64,000 nt of DNA from Serratia plymuthica (GTDB lineage: Bacteria; Pseudomonadota; Gammaproteobacteria; Enterobacterales; Enterobacteriaceae): the NCBI RefSeq assembly GCF_018336935.1, contig NZ_CP068771.1:2728001-2792000 (forward strand), written 5' to 3'. The translations under genes and the position numbers were made by a program. The notes under the pieces were generated by a model. It ran no database searches, was not told the origin of the DNA, and saw nothing but the letters and a program-made list of their open reading frames with translations. Below are positions 27,248-36,925 of the stretch, in pieces. Position 1 is the stretch's first letter. The number at the start of each line of letters is the position of its first letter.

Positions 27248-28723
27248 TTACTCGAACTCGTTCCAGGAACGGCCATCGCGGGTGATCATCGCGACCGAGG
27301 CCACCGGGCCCCAGGTACCGGACTGGTAAGGCTTCGGCGCTTCGTTGTCCGCTTTCCAGGCGTCCATGATGGAGTCCACCCATTTCCAGGCTTCTTCCAC
27401 CTCGTCACGGCGCACGAACAGCGCCTGAATACCGCGCATGGTCTCCAGCAACAAGCGCTCGTAGGCGTCTGCCACGTGCTCCTGGTTGAAGGTTTCCGAG
27501 AAGCTCAGATCCAGCTTGGTGGTTTGCAGGCGGTGTTTGTGATCCAAGCCCGGCACCTTGTTCAGCACCTGGATTTCGATACCTTCATCCGGCTGCAGAC
27601 GAATGGTCAACTTATTCTGCGGCAGTTGTTGGTAAGAGTCGCTGAACAGGTTCAACGGCGGGTTCTTGAAGTAAACCACCACTTCAGAACATTTGGTCGG
27701 CAGGCGCTTGCCGGTACGCAGGTAGAACGGCACGCCGGCCCACTGCCAGTTGTCGATATCCACGCGGATAGAGACGAAGGTTTCGGTGTTGCTGCTTTTG
27801 TTCGCCCCTTCCTCTTCCAGGTAGCCCGGCACTTTTTTGCCCTGCACAAAACCGGCGGTGTATTGGCCGCGCACCGTGGTTTCACGTACATTGCTCTGAT
27901 TGATGCGCCGCAGCGAACGCAACACCTTCACCTTTTCGTCGCGAATGCGATCGGTGGTCAAATCCGCCGGCGGCGACATGGCAATCATGGTCAGAATTTG
28001 CAGCAGGTGGTTCTGGATCATGTCGCGCATCTGGCCGGCCTGATCAAAGTAACCCCAGCGCCCTTCGATACCCACCTCTTCCGCCACGGTGATCTGTACG
28101 GAATCGATAGTACGGTTGTCCCAGTTGGAGGCAAACAGCGAGTTGGCGAAACGCAACGCCAGCAGGTTCAGCACCGTTTCTTTACCGAGATAATGGTCAA
28201 TACGGTAAACCTGGGACTCGTTGAAGTATTCCGCCACCTGATCGTTGATCACGCGGGAAGACGCCAGATCGGTACCCAACGGCTTTTCCATCACGACGCG
28301 CGCCGGGTCGTGATTCAGTTTTGCCTCGCCCAACCCTTTGCAGATCGCGCCGAAGGTGCTTGGCGGCATGGCGAAGTAGTTGATGGTGGTGCGATGCTTC
28401 TGGTCCAGCATTTTACCCAGCTTGGTAAAGTTTTTGCTGTCGTTCACATCCAGGTTGCAGAAATCCAGGCGTGCGCTCAGCGTGGCCCAGAGTTCGTCAT
28501 CCAGCTTTTCTTTCATAAAGGTGCCAAGCGCTTCCTTGACCACCTTGATATAGGCTTCTTTATCCCACTCGGCACGACCAACGCCGATAATCCGGGTTTC
28601 CGGGTGGATATGGCCGGCTTTTTCTAACTGGTACAGGGAAGGCAGCAGCTTACGACGCGCCAAATCGCCCTTCGCGCCGAAAATAACCAGGTCACACGCC
28701 TGGGCTGTAGAGGTTACCGCCAT
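27248..28723 (-). CDS. zwf: Glucose-6-phosphate 1-dehydrogenase
   Basis: Oxidises glucose-6-phosphate to 6-phosphogluconolactone with NADP+, the entry to the pentose phosphate and Entner-Doudoroff routes. 491 residues, as in E. coli. NADP-binding 'IFGAKGDLARRKLLPSL' near the N-terminus and the active-site 'YRIDHYLGKETVLNLLALRFAN' are visible. Two ATGs are close together; 28723 is chosen because AGGAG is 6 bases upstream, while it abuts the ATG at 28729. A HexR operator lies 26-40 bp upstream. Confidence 0.97.
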   Translation of the reverse strand: MAVTSTAQACDLVIFGAKGDLARRKLLPSLYQLEKAGHIHPETRIIGVGRAEWDKEAYIKVVKEALGTFMKEKLDDELWATLSARLDFCNLDVNDSKNFTKLGKMLDQKHRTTINYFAMPPSTFGAICKGLGEAKLNHDPARVVMEKPLGTDLASSRVINDQVAEYFNESQVYRIDHYLGKETVLNLLALRFANSLFASNWDNRTIDSVQITVAEEVGIEGRWGYFDQAGQMRDMIQNHLLQILTMIAMSPPADLTTDRIRDEKVKVLRSLRRINQSNVRETTVRGQYTAGFVQGKKVPGYLEEEGANKSSNTETFVSIRVDIDNWQWAGVPFYLRTGKRLPTKCSEVVVYFKNPPLNLFSDSYQQLPQNKLTIRLQPDEGIEIQVLNKVPGLDHKHRLQTTKLDLSFSETFNQEHVADAYERLLLETMRGIQALFVRRDEVEEAWKWVDSIMDAWKADNEAPKPYQSGTWGPVASVAMITRDGRSWNEFE

Positions 28724-29118
28724 GTTCATCTCCTCGTTGCAGGATATTTGTAATTTTCTTACATTACTAATGTACTCTCTTTGACTACGGCCAGTAAACC
28801 CAGATCAAAAGCAGAAAAAAAGCCCCAGAAACTCCAGTGTTAAGTGCGATCGGGCTTAAACGCCGCTGACGAAACTAAAAACTGTAATTTTCTGTCTTTT
28901 TTGACGCTCTTTTACCATTATGAAAGTTAGACACAGGTCATGTTCTGATGAAAAAAGTCTGCATACCCTCTGTCGAGACTGCCAACGGTTACCGGCACGT
29001 AGTATATTTTCATTAAACCGGCATTGATTTCTCCTTTGATTGAAATCGACATATCCGATGGATTTCAGGTGGAAACTTGAAAGATTGCGGGTATAAAACC
29101 ATGAGTGACTCTCGTTAT
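28724..29118. other. Divergent regulatory region between zwf and hexR
   Basis: 395 bp holding the HexR operator of zwf (28749-28763) and the presumed promoters of both genes. No small gene is evident. Confidence 0.6.
28749..28763. promoter_or_regulatory. HexR operator upstream of zwf
   Basis: TGTAATTTTCTTACA, a near palindrome fitting the gammaproteobacterial HexR consensus (TGTARTWWWAYTACA) apart from one central base. It is close enough to the zwf start to block transcription. Confidence 0.75.
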
Positions 29119-29991
29119 ATGAATACGCTGGAAAAAATCCAGAGCCATCTGGAGCTCCTGAGCAAATCTGAAAGGAAAGTCGCCGAGGTGATCCTGGCCT
29201 CCCCACAAACCGCCATTCACTCCAGTATCGCAACGCTGGCCAAAATGGCTGACGTCAGCGAACCTACCGTCAATCGTTTTTGTCGCCGTCTCGATACCAA
29301 GGGTTTCCCCGATTTTAAGCTGCATCTGGCGCAGAGCCTGGCCAACGGCACCCCTTACGTAAATCGTAACGTGGAGGAAGATGACAGCGTCGATTCCTAC
29401 ACCGGTAAAATATTTGAATCGGTGATGGCCTGTCTGGATACAGTAAAGGCAAATTTGGATATTGCCGCAATCAATCGTGCGGTTGACCTGCTTACGCAGG
29501 CAAAAAAGATCTCTTTCTTTGGTTTAGGCGCGTCGGCGGCGGTCGCCCACGACGCGATGAACAAATTTTTCCGTTTTAATATCCCGGTGGTCTACTTCGA
29601 TGACATCGTCATGCAGCGCATGGGATGCATGAACTCCAGCGAAGGCGACGTGGTGGTGCTAATTTCCCACACCGGCCGCACCAAAAACCTGGTTGAAATG
29701 GCGCAACTGGCGCGCGAGAACGACGCCACGGTGATCGCCATCACCTCGCGCGATACCCCTCTCGCCCATGCGGCGACGCTGTCTCTGCTGCTTGATGTGC
29801 CGGAGGATACCGACGTTTATATGCCGATGGTGTCCCGTATTGCGCAATTAACGCTCATCGACGTTCTGGCCACCGGATTTACCTTGCGCAGAGGGGCTAA
29901 ATTCAGAGATAACTTGAAGCGGGTCAAGGAAGCGTTAAAAGAATCGCGCTTTGATAAGGGTGCGGTTATCCCGAATAATTTCGACTCGTAA
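29119..29991 (+). CDS. hexR: Transcriptional regulator HexR
   Basis: RpiR-family regulator of central carbon metabolism. 290 residues with an N-terminal helix-turn-helix ('IATLAKMADVSEPTVNRFCRRL') and a C-terminal SIS sugar-phosphate domain ('ISFFGLGASAAVAHDA', 'VVVLISHTGRTKNLV'). HexR represses or activates zwf, pykA, eda and others and is released by KDPG. Starts at 29119 ('MNTLEKIQ', the E. coli start) or 29101 are both possible; neither has a strong ribosome binding site. Confidence 0.93.
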   Translation: MNTLEKIQSHLELLSKSERKVAEVILASPQTAIHSSIATLAKMADVSEPTVNRFCRRLDTKGFPDFKLHLAQSLANGTPYVNRNVEEDDSVDSYTGKIFESVMACLDTVKANLDIAAINRAVDLLTQAKKISFFGLGASAAVAHDAMNKFFRFNIPVVYFDDIVMQRMGCMNSSEGDVVVLISHTGRTKNLVEMAQLARENDATVIAITSRDTPLAHAATLSLLLDVPEDTDVYMPMVSRIAQLTLIDVLATGFTLRRGAKFRDNLKRVKEALKESRFDKGAVIPNNFDS

Positions 29992-30084
29992 ACGATGTAA
30001 AAAACCTGCCGGGAAGATTTGAACGGCAGTACTAGAGGCAGTACCTGTAAAACGCTCATGCGGGTAACCCGGGTGAAACATCAG

Positions 30085-30099
30085 TGTAGTAAAATTACA
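30085..30099. promoter_or_regulatory. HexR operator upstream of pykA
   Basis: TGTAGTAAAATTACA, an exact fit to TGTARTWWWAYTACA, 74-88 bp before the pykA ATG. Confidence 0.82.
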
Positions 30100-30172
30100 T
30101 TTCACTCCTGGTTTCGTTATCCGACGTTATCGCAACACCAATACTTTGCTTCACCAGTCAACGGAGTAATAC

Positions 30173-31615
30173 ATGTCCAGACGGCTCAGAAGAACCAAAA
30201 TTGTTACCACCTTAGGCCCGGCTACAGATCGCGACAATAATCTGGAAAAGATCATTGCCGCCGGCGCTAACGTGGTTCGGCTCAACTTTTCCCACGGCAG
30301 CGCGGAAGATCATCAGGCTCGTGCTGATAAAGTGCGCGAAATCGCTGCCAAACTGGGGCGTCACGTCGCGATTCTGGGCGACCTGCAAGGGCCAAAAATC
30401 CGCGTTTCCACCTTTAAGGAAGGCAAAATCTTCCTCAATATAGGTGACAAATTCCTGCTCGATGCCAACATGGCAAAAGGCGAAGGCGATAAAGAAAAAG
30501 TCGGTATCGACTATAAAGGCCTGCCTGCCGACGTGGTGCCGGGCGACGTACTGCTGCTGGATGACGGCCGCGTACAGTTGAAAGTGCTCGAAGTTCAGGG
30601 CATGAAAGTGTTTACCGAAGTGACCGTTGGCGGCCCGCTGTCCAACAACAAAGGCATCAACAAGCTGGGCGGTGGCCTGTCCGCCGAAGCCCTGACCGAG
30701 AAAGACAAAGCCGATATCATCACCGCGGCGAAAATCGGCGTCGACTATCTGGCAGTCTCCTTCCCGCGCACCGGCGAAGACCTGAACTACGCACGCCGCC
30801 TGGCGCGCGATGCAGGTTGCAACGCCAAGATCGTGTCTAAAGTTGAACGTGCCGAAGCCGTGTGCAGCGACGAAGCAATGGACGACATCATCCTGGCTTC
30901 CGACGTGGTGATGGTTGCCCGTGGCGACCTGGGCGTCGAAATCGGCGATCCTGAACTGGTCGGCATCCAGAAAAAACTGATCCGTCGCGCCCGCACGCTG
31001 AACCGCGCCGTCATTACCGCGACCCAGATGATGGAATCGATGATCACCAACCCGATGCCAACCCGCGCCGAAGTCATGGACGTGGCGAACGCCGTGCTGG
31101 ATGGTACCGACGCCGTAATGCTGTCTGCCGAAACCGCTGCGGGCCAGTACCCGGCCGAAACCGTGGCGGCAATGGCGCGTGTTTGTTTGGGCGCTGAAAA
31201 GATCCCAAGCATCAACGTCTCCAAGCACCGTTTGGACGTGCAGTTCGACAACATCGAAGAAGCCATCGCCATGTCTTCAATGTACGCAGCCAACCACCTG
31301 AAAGGCGTGACTGCGCTGATCGCCATGACGGAATCAGGCCGTACTGCGCTGATGATGTCCCGCATCAGCTCCGGGTTGCCGATCTTCGCCATGTCACGTC
31401 ATGAGCACACGCTGAACCTGACCGCGCTATATCGCGGCGTTACGCCGGTTTACTTCGACAGCCACAACGACGGCGTCGTCGCGGCCAATGATGCGGTGAA
31501 TCGCCTGCGCGACAAAGGCTTCCTGGTTTCAGGCGACCTGGTGATCGTGACGCAGGGCGACGTGATGGAAACCGTTGGCACCACCAACACCAGCCGTATC
31601 CTGCGCGTCGAGTAA
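30173..31615 (+). CDS. pykA: Pyruvate kinase II
   Basis: Converts phosphoenolpyruvate and ADP to pyruvate and ATP; the AMP-activated isozyme. 480 residues, as in E. coli PykA. Segments include '[16 protein letters not shown]', '[10 protein letters not shown]', the active-site '[11 protein letters not shown]' and '[12 protein letters not shown]'. CGGAG precedes the ATG. It follows hexR on the same strand with a HexR operator in the 181-bp gap. Confidence 0.97.
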   Translation: MSRRLRRTKIVTTLGPATDRDNNLEKIIAAGANVVRLNFSHGSAEDHQARADKVREIAAKLGRHVAILGDLQGPKIRVSTFKEGKIFLNIGDKFLLDANMAKGEGDKEKVGIDYKGLPADVVPGDVLLLDDGRVQLKVLEVQGMKVFTEVTVGGPLSNNKGINKLGGGLSAEALTEKDKADIITAAKIGVDYLAVSFPRTGEDLNYARRLARDAGCNAKIVSKVERAEAVCSDEAMDDIILASDVVMVARGDLGVEIGDPELVGIQKKLIRRARTLNRAVITATQMMESMITNPMPTRAEVMDVANAVLDGTDAVMLSAETAAGQYPAETVAAMARVCLGAEKIPSINVSKHRLDVQFDNIEEAIAMSSMYAANHLKGVTALIAMTESGRTALMMSRISSGLPIFAMSRHEHTLNLTALYRGVTPVYFDSHNDGVVAANDAVNRLRDKGFLVSGDLVIVTQGDVMETVGTTNTSRILRVE

Positions 31616-31626
31616 TCGCGCTTGCC

Positions 31627-31655
31627 GCCGGCCGTTAACGCGGCCGGCATTTTTT
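31627..31655 (+). terminator. Terminator of pykA
   Basis: GCCGGCC ... GGCCGGC followed by ATTTTTT, directly after the pykA stop. Confidence 0.9.
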
Positions 31656-31721
31656 CCCGCCCCGCTCTTTCCGTCTGATAAACTCGCCTCCAGTCGCCAC
31701 TACGGCAAACGGAGAGCCAAG

Positions 31722-32606
31722 ATGCTTCATCAACACCCGCAGCAAAACTGCAGCTCACTTGCACTGGATCTTGACGGCCAGGATTTGGAAAGCCTGGACG
31801 AAGCCTGCCTGCAGGGTAGCGCATTACTGAAAATCAGCTTGTACGGCAATCGCCTCCGCCAGTTCCCGGCGCAAATTTTTCGGCATCGCGACCTGCAGGT
31901 ACTGAATATCTCCTGTAATCAACTCAGTGAACTGCCGCAGGAACTCGGGCAATTGCAAAAGCTGGCGATGCTGGATTGCGGTCACAACAAAGCCGATCGG
32001 GTACCTGCCAGCATCGGCCAACTCAGTGAGCTGACCTATCTTTATCTGAGCGACAACACTTTCAGCACGCTGCCCATCGAGCTGGGCTGCCTGCATAAAT
32101 TGCGTTATCTGAACGTGACAGATAACCAACTGAGCGAACTGCCTGCTGCCATAGTTCAATTGAGTGGTTTGCAGGAGCTGAGGCTATATAACAACCGGAT
32201 TACCGCCCTGCCGGCTACCATCGGCCAGTTGACCGCGCTGCGGGAACTGCATCTGATGAACAATCGCCTGGAAACGCTGCCGGAAGAAATCTCGCAATGG
32301 TCTGAACTGGCGGTACTGGACGTGGAAAATAACGCCATCAGCAAGCTGCCTGCCGCATTCTGCCACTTAGCCAGCCTGACCGACCTCAATCTGCGCGCCA
32401 ATCGGCTACGGCAGCTACCGGAGGGCTTTGGTCAGTTGACGGCACTCACCACGCTTGATCTGCGTGCCAACCGCCTGAGTGAGCTGCCGGAAAGCATGGC
32501 GGCATTGACTCGCCTGCGGCGATTGGATTTGCGCTGGAACAACTTCGCCCAAATGCCGGCGGTGCTGGAGCCGTTGATTGCCCAAGGCTGCCTGGTGCAT
32601 ATATAA
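31722..32606 (+). CDS. Leucine-rich repeat protein
   Basis: A 294-residue protein made almost entirely of 11 consecutive 23-residue leucine-rich repeats (from about residue 35 to the end) with the pattern LxxLxLxxNxLxxLPxxIxxLxx. The first ~30 residues are different and contain no signal peptide or membrane segment, so it is probably cytoplasmic. No kinase, ubiquitin-ligase or Toll-type domain is attached. The ATG at 31722 has GGAGAG upstream. It sits between pykA and lpxM, which are neighbours in E. coli. LRR modules bind proteins; the partner is unknown. Confidence 0.88.
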   Translation: MLHQHPQQNCSSLALDLDGQDLESLDEACLQGSALLKISLYGNRLRQFPAQIFRHRDLQVLNISCNQLSELPQELGQLQKLAMLDCGHNKADRVPASIGQLSELTYLYLSDNTFSTLPIELGCLHKLRYLNVTDNQLSELPAAIVQLSGLQELRLYNNRITALPATIGQLTALRELHLMNNRLETLPEEISQWSELAVLDVENNAISKLPAAFCHLASLTDLNLRANRLRQLPEGFGQLTALTTLDLRANRLSELPESMAALTRLRRLDLRWNNFAQMPAVLEPLIAQGCLVHI

Positions 32607-32613
32607 GCGCAGC

Positions 32614-32647
32614 CAAAAAAAGGCCAGCCACCCTTCGATGACTGGCC
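32614..32647 (-). terminator. Terminator of lpxM
   Basis: On the minus strand GGCCAG ... CTGGCC followed by TTTTTTT, located ~25 bp after the lpxM stop and between two converging genes. Confidence 0.85.
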
Positions 32648-32672
32648 CTTCAAGCCTGAGCGACGATGTCGC

Positions 32673-33641
32673 TTAGCGGTACAAATCGTCGCGCGAATAG
32701 GGCTCGATTTCCCCTTCTTTACGCGTTTTCAGCAGTTTGAGGATCCAGGTGTACTGCTCTGGATTTGGCCCCACCAAATTCTCCACTTCTTCATTCATGC
32801 GGCGCGCAATGTAGGGGTCATCAGCAACGGCCAAATCATCCATCGGCGGGCGAATATAAATATCCAACATGCTGGTTTTACCGTCATACACCGGGAACAA
32901 CGGCACGATGGCCGCACGGCACACCTTCATCAGGCGGCCGACCGCCGGCAATGTCGCTTTATAGGTAGCGAAGAAGTCGACGAACTCGCTATGTTCGGCG
33001 CCGTGATCCTGATCGGGCAGATAATAGCCCCAATACCCCTGACGCACTGAACTGATAAACGGTTTGATGCCGTCATTGCGCGCATGCATCCGACCACCAA
33101 ACTTACGGCGCACCGCATTCCACAGATAATCCACCAAAGGGTTGCTTTGATTGTGGAACATCGCCGCCATCGGCTGGCCACGCGCCGCCATCAGCATAGC
33201 GGGCACATCCACCGCCCAGCCATGCGGCACCAGGAAAATCACGTTGCGGCCTTCCTCGCGGATTTTGTCCAGCACCTCTTCACCGTGCCAACGCACGCGC
33301 TTCAGCACTTTCTCCGGTTTGGTGCAGGCCAGTTCCGCCATCAAAATCATCGATTGCGGTGCGGTGGCGAACATCTCGTCAATAATATGCTCGCGCTCGT
33401 TTTCCGACACTTCCGGCAGGCAGTACAGCAAGTTGATACGCGCACGGCGGCGCGCGCTTTTGGCCACTTTGCCGACCAGCTTGCCCACAGCTCCGAGTAC
33501 CGGATCGCGCAAGCGCGCAGGGATCAGTGAAATGCCGGCCATCAACCCGGTTCCCAGCCAAACGCCCCAGTAGCGCGGATGGTAAAAGGCTTTTTGAAAT
33601 TGCGGAATGAACTCTGGGTTCGATTTTTTCTCGTTTTGCAT
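32673..33641 (-). CDS. lpxM: Lipid A biosynthesis myristoyltransferase
   Basis: Late lipid A acyltransferase that adds a secondary myristoyl chain from acyl-ACP at the inner membrane. 322 residues with the HX4D motif His140-GWAV-Asp145 and an N-terminal hydrophobic helix. Conserved blocks include 'ARNDGIKPFISSVRQGYWGYYLPDQDHG' and 'YTWILKLLKTRK'. The ATG at 33641 has AAGAG 9 bases upstream. Minus strand, downstream of mepM with a 149-bp gap. Confidence 0.95.
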   Translation of the reverse strand: MQNEKKSNPEFIPQFQKAFYHPRYWGVWLGTGLMAGISLIPARLRDPVLGAVGKLVGKVAKSARRRARINLLYCLPEVSENEREHIIDEMFATAPQSMILMAELACTKPEKVLKRVRWHGEEVLDKIREEGRNVIFLVPHGWAVDVPAMLMAARGQPMAAMFHNQSNPLVDYLWNAVRRKFGGRMHARNDGIKPFISSVRQGYWGYYLPDQDHGAEHSEFVDFFATYKATLPAVGRLMKVCRAAIVPLFPVYDGKTSMLDIYIRPPMDDLAVADDPYIARRMNEEVENLVGPNPEQYTWILKLLKTRKEGEIEPYSRDDLYR

Positions 33642-33730
33642 GCACAAGCTCTTAACTTAGCGGTTCGGCTAATCATAATTGCAATGATTGATTTTGCAAT
33701 TAACGACCGCGAAGCGCCAATATAAAACAG

Positions 33731-33753
33731 CATCGGCCCGCAATCAGGCCGAT
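33731..33753 (-). terminator. Candidate terminator of mepM
   Basis: CATCGGCC, 7-nt loop, GGCCGATG, followed on the minus strand by CTGTTTTA. The U tract is weak. Confidence 0.5.
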
Positions 33754-33790
33754 GGGATCACTGGCGCGGCAGCGCGCCCGAACAAAAGGA

Positions 33791-35113
33791 TTAATCCAGT
33801 TGCAGTTGAGGAACCACTTCCTTCACCTGCGCCAGATAATCGCTGCGATCTTTACCACTCAACCCTTCAGAGCGCGGCAGTTTCGCCGTCAACGGGTTGA
33901 CCGCCTGTTGGTTGGTCCACATTTCGAAATGCAGGTGCGGCCCGGTAGAACGACCGGTATTGCCCGATAACGCGATACGGTCGCCACGTTTCACCTTCTG
34001 CCCTGGCTTAACCAGCAACTTCTTCAGGTGCATATAACGCGTGGTGTACTGGCGACCATGACGGATAGCCACATAGTTGCCTGCGGCACCGCTGCGTTTG
34101 GCGATCAAGACCTCACCGTCACCCACCGCCAGCACCGGGGTACCGACCGGCATCGCAAAGTCGACGCCTTTGTGCGGCGCAATACGCCCGGTCACCGGAT
34201 TCACCCGGCGCGGGTTGAAGTTTGAAGAGATGCGGAACTGCTTCATGGTTGGGAAACGCATAAAGCCGCGCGCCAGGCCAGAGCCTTGACGATCGTAGAA
34301 TTTGCCGTCTTCGGCGCGGATGGCGTAGTAATCTTTGCCGCCGGAACGCATGCGCACGCCCAGCAACTGGCTTTGCGAACTCTTGCCGTCAAAATGTTCG
34401 CGGGACATCAATACCGAGAATTGGTCGCCTTTGCGCAGTTTGCGGAAATCCAACTGCCACTGCAGCGCTTTGATCACCGCATTGATTTCGGCACGGCTCA
34501 AACCGGCATCACTGGCGCTGCTGACGAAGCTGCCATTGAGGCGGCCGCTGATCACGTTATTACGCCACTCGCCCTGCTGGGCTTCCTGAGTTTCCTTGAA
34601 ACTGTTGCCAACGCGATCGTAGGTACGGGTTTCACGCCGGGAGACTTCCCAGGTCAAACGTTGCAGATCGCCGGCATCGTTTACCGTCCACGACAGTTGC
34701 TGGCCGATCTTCAGATTACGCAGGTCGCGATTTTGCGATGCGAGCATAGATACGTCTGACATATCTATGCCGTACTGGGTCAGAATGCTGCCCAGAGTAT
34801 CGCCGGTAGAAACGACATATTCATGCACGCCATCTTCGCCGGCGACCTTCTGGTCCAGCTCATCCTGGGGGATGTCATCATCGGGAGTGGCTTGGTCAAG
34901 GTCGATCGGCTCACTGGCTTCTGGCAGTAAGGAGCGTAACTGGCTGGATTCTAACTCGATGTTCTTAACGATGGGGTTATGTTCTGGGTGATAAACAAAA
35001 GGCCGCCAAACGGCAACGGCCAGTGTAACCACTGTCAGCGACCCCAGCATGACGCGATGGGGCCGTGGCAGATTGTTATACGCCAGAGCGATAGTTCGGA
35101 CTATCTGCTGCAC
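33791..35113 (-). CDS. mepM: Murein DD-endopeptidase MepM (YebA)
   Basis: Periplasmic enzyme that cuts D-Ala-mDAP crosslinks to allow peptidoglycan growth. 440 residues: an N-terminal membrane anchor (20-40), a LysM domain ('VVSTGDTLGSILTQYGI' near residue 100) and a C-terminal M23 domain with 'PHKGVDFAMPVGTPV' and 'GPHLHFEMW' carrying the zinc ligands. It lies 21 bp downstream of znuA on the same strand, as in E. coli. Confidence 0.95.
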   Translation of the reverse strand: MQQIVRTIALAYNNLPRPHRVMLGSLTVVTLAVAVWRPFVYHPEHNPIVKNIELESSQLRSLLPEASEPIDLDQATPDDDIPQDELDQKVAGEDGVHEYVVSTGDTLGSILTQYGIDMSDVSMLASQNRDLRNLKIGQQLSWTVNDAGDLQRLTWEVSRRETRTYDRVGNSFKETQEAQQGEWRNNVISGRLNGSFVSSASDAGLSRAEINAVIKALQWQLDFRKLRKGDQFSVLMSREHFDGKSSQSQLLGVRMRSGGKDYYAIRAEDGKFYDRQGSGLARGFMRFPTMKQFRISSNFNPRRVNPVTGRIAPHKGVDFAMPVGTPVLAVGDGEVLIAKRSGAAGNYVAIRHGRQYTTRYMHLKKLLVKPGQKVKRGDRIALSGNTGRSTGPHLHFEMWTNQQAVNPLTAKLPRSEGLSGKDRSDYLAQVKEVVPQLQLD

Positions 35114-35134
35114 TCGATATTATCCTCATAATCT

Positions 35135-36088
35135 TTACTTCAGGCAGCTCACGTACTGGTTTGACAGCTGAGTAAGGAAGTTCCCGTAGCTGTCTTTCCC
35201 CAGTGCGATGCCGGTGCCCAGCGGGTCCAGCGTTCCAGAACGCACTTTGGTCCCTTTGGCAACGGCATTGATTACGGCCGGCCTGAATTGTGGCTCAGCA
35301 AAAACGCAGACTGCTTTCTGCTCAACCAACTGTGTTCGAATTTGGTGTAAGCGCTGTGCTCCAGGCTGTATTTCGGGATTAACGGTGAAATGGCCCCGTG
35401 GGCTCAAGCCGAAATGTTTTTCAAAGTAGCCGTAAGCGTCATGAAAAACAAAATATCCCTTGCCTTGCACAGGCCTAAGCATGTTACCAACATTTTTGTC
35501 AGTTTGCGTCAGCAGATTCTCGAACTGGCGCAGGTTTGCGTCTAATTTGTCCTTATTTTGCGGCATAAGTTCCAATAACCTGTCGTGAATCGCGATCGCG
35601 GTCACTTTTGCCACTTCCGGGGATAACCAGACGTGCATATTATATTCGCCGTGATGGTGTCCATCACCGTCGTCATGATCTGCATGGTTATGCGCATCCC
35701 CTGCATGTTCATCTCCATGATCGTCGTCATCGCCCTTCATCAACAGGGGTTTCACCCCGCTCAGTTCACTGATGGCCAACTGACGATTGGCTGCTACCGG
35801 GGTGAGTGATTTGGTCAGAAAGGCTTCCATGTCCGGTCCTACCCACACCACCAGATCGGCGGCTCGCAGGCGCTGGATATCGGAAGGCCGCAGAGCGAAA
35901 TCATGCGGCGAAGCACCATCCGGCAACAGCACCTCGGTTGGCGTCACGCCGTCGGCTATCGCGGAGGCGATAAATCCCAGCGGACGAATGGAAGTCACTA
36001 CCGCGGCATAAGCGCCGTTCAGCGGACCGGCCATCATCAATGCGCTGGCCAGCAGCGTACGTTGCAGCCATTTATTTTTCTGTGCCAT
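35135..36088 (-). CDS. znuA: Zinc ABC transporter, periplasmic binding protein
   Basis: High-affinity zinc receptor of the ZnuABC importer. 317 residues: signal peptide ending near 'AYA', '[17 protein letters not shown]' with a zinc histidine, the His/Asp-rich loop at about residues 118-150, and '[11 protein letters not shown]'. Two starts are possible; the ATG at 36088 is preferred because the Zur box (36117-36138) leaves almost no leader for the ATG at 36112. Divergent from znuCB. Confidence 0.95.
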   Translation of the reverse strand: MAQKNKWLQRTLLASALMMAGPLNGAYAAVVTSIRPLGFIASAIADGVTPTEVLLPDGASPHDFALRPSDIQRLRAADLVVWVGPDMEAFLTKSLTPVAANRQLAISELSGVKPLLMKGDDDDHGDEHAGDAHNHADHDDGDGHHHGEYNMHVWLSPEVAKVTAIAIHDRLLELMPQNKDKLDANLRQFENLLTQTDKNVGNMLRPVQGKGYFVFHDAYGYFEKHFGLSPRGHFTVNPEIQPGAQRLHQIRTQLVEQKAVCVFAEPQFRPAVINAVAKGTKVRSGTLDPLGTGIALGKDSYGNFLTQLSNQYVSCLK

Positions 36089-36116
36089 TCTCAGTAATCC
36101 CGTCGTTTTCATCAGC

Positions 36117-36138
36117 GAGGCGTGATATTATAACATTC
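36117..36138. promoter_or_regulatory. Zur operator in the znuA-znuC divergent promoter
   Basis: On the minus strand GAATGTTATAATATCAC... matches the known E. coli znu Zur box closely. It lies about 28 bp from each start and so can control both genes. Zinc-loaded Zur represses. Confidence 0.82.
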
Positions 36139-36166
36139 GGTTAGTTCTGCAAAATGTAATCACGAG

Positions 36167-36925
36167 ATGTCTACACTGACAACGCTAAAAAATATCACCG
36201 TCTCCTTTGGTAGCCGCAAGGTCCTGTCGAATATTTCGCTCAGCCTCCAACCGGGCCGTATTCTGACGCTGCTCGGCCCAAACGGCGCGGGTAAATCTAC
36301 GCTGGTGCGGGTGGTGCTGGGGCTAATTGCGCCAACCGAAGGCACGATTGAACGCGAGCCAGGCCTGCGCATCGGCTATGTGCCGCAAAAACTGCACCTC
36401 GACGCCACCCTGCCGCTCACCGTCAGCCGTTTTATGCGCCTGAAGCCCGGTGTGAAAAAGGCTGATATCCTGCCTGCGCTGAAACGCGTGCAGGCGGCCC
36501 ATCTGCTCGATCAACCGATGCAAAAGCTCTCCGGCGGCGAAAACCAGCGGGTGCTGCTGGCACGTGCGCTGTTGAATAAACCGCAGTTGCTGGTGCTGGA
36601 TGAGCCGACGCAGGGGGTCGACGTCAACGGCCAACTGGCGCTGTACGATCTGATCGATCAACTGCGTAAAGAGTTGGGCTGTGCGGTATTGATGGTTTCC
36701 CATGACCTGCATCTGGTGATGGCGAAAACCGATGAAGTGCTGTGTCTCAACCAACACATCTGCTGTTCCGGCGCGCCTGAAGTGGTATCCATGCACCCAG
36801 AATTTATCGCCATGTTTGGTAATCGGGGAGCGGAACAGCTGGCGGTTTATCGCCACCACCACAACCACCGTCACGACCTGCAAGGTCGAATCGTGTTGAA
36901 GAAAACCGGGGGCCGTGAGGCATGA
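36167..36925 (+). CDS. znuC: Zinc ABC transporter, ATPase
   Basis: 252 residues. Walker A 'GPNGAGKST', signature 'LSGGENQR' and Walker B '[10 protein letters not shown]' are present, with a His-rich tail ('[10 protein letters not shown]'). Energises zinc import with ZnuA and ZnuB. Weak ribosome binding site. It overlaps znuB by 4 bp (ATGA). Confidence 0.96.
   Translation: MSTLTTLKNITVSFGSRKVLSNISLSLQPGRILTLLGPNGAGKSTLVRVVLGLIAPTEGTIEREPGLRIGYVPQKLHLDATLPLTVSRFMRLKPGVKKADILPALKRVQAAHLLDQPMQKLSGGENQRVLLARALLNKPQLLVLDEPTQGVDVNGQLALYDLIDQLRKELGCAVLMVSHDLHLVMAKTDEVLCLNQHICCSGAPEVVSMHPEFIAMFGNRGAEQLAVYRHHHNHRHDLQGRIVLKKTGGREA

Noticed and set aside
27476..28627. 383-codon open frame opposite zwf
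   Set aside because: Antisense shadow of a highly conserved enzyme gene.
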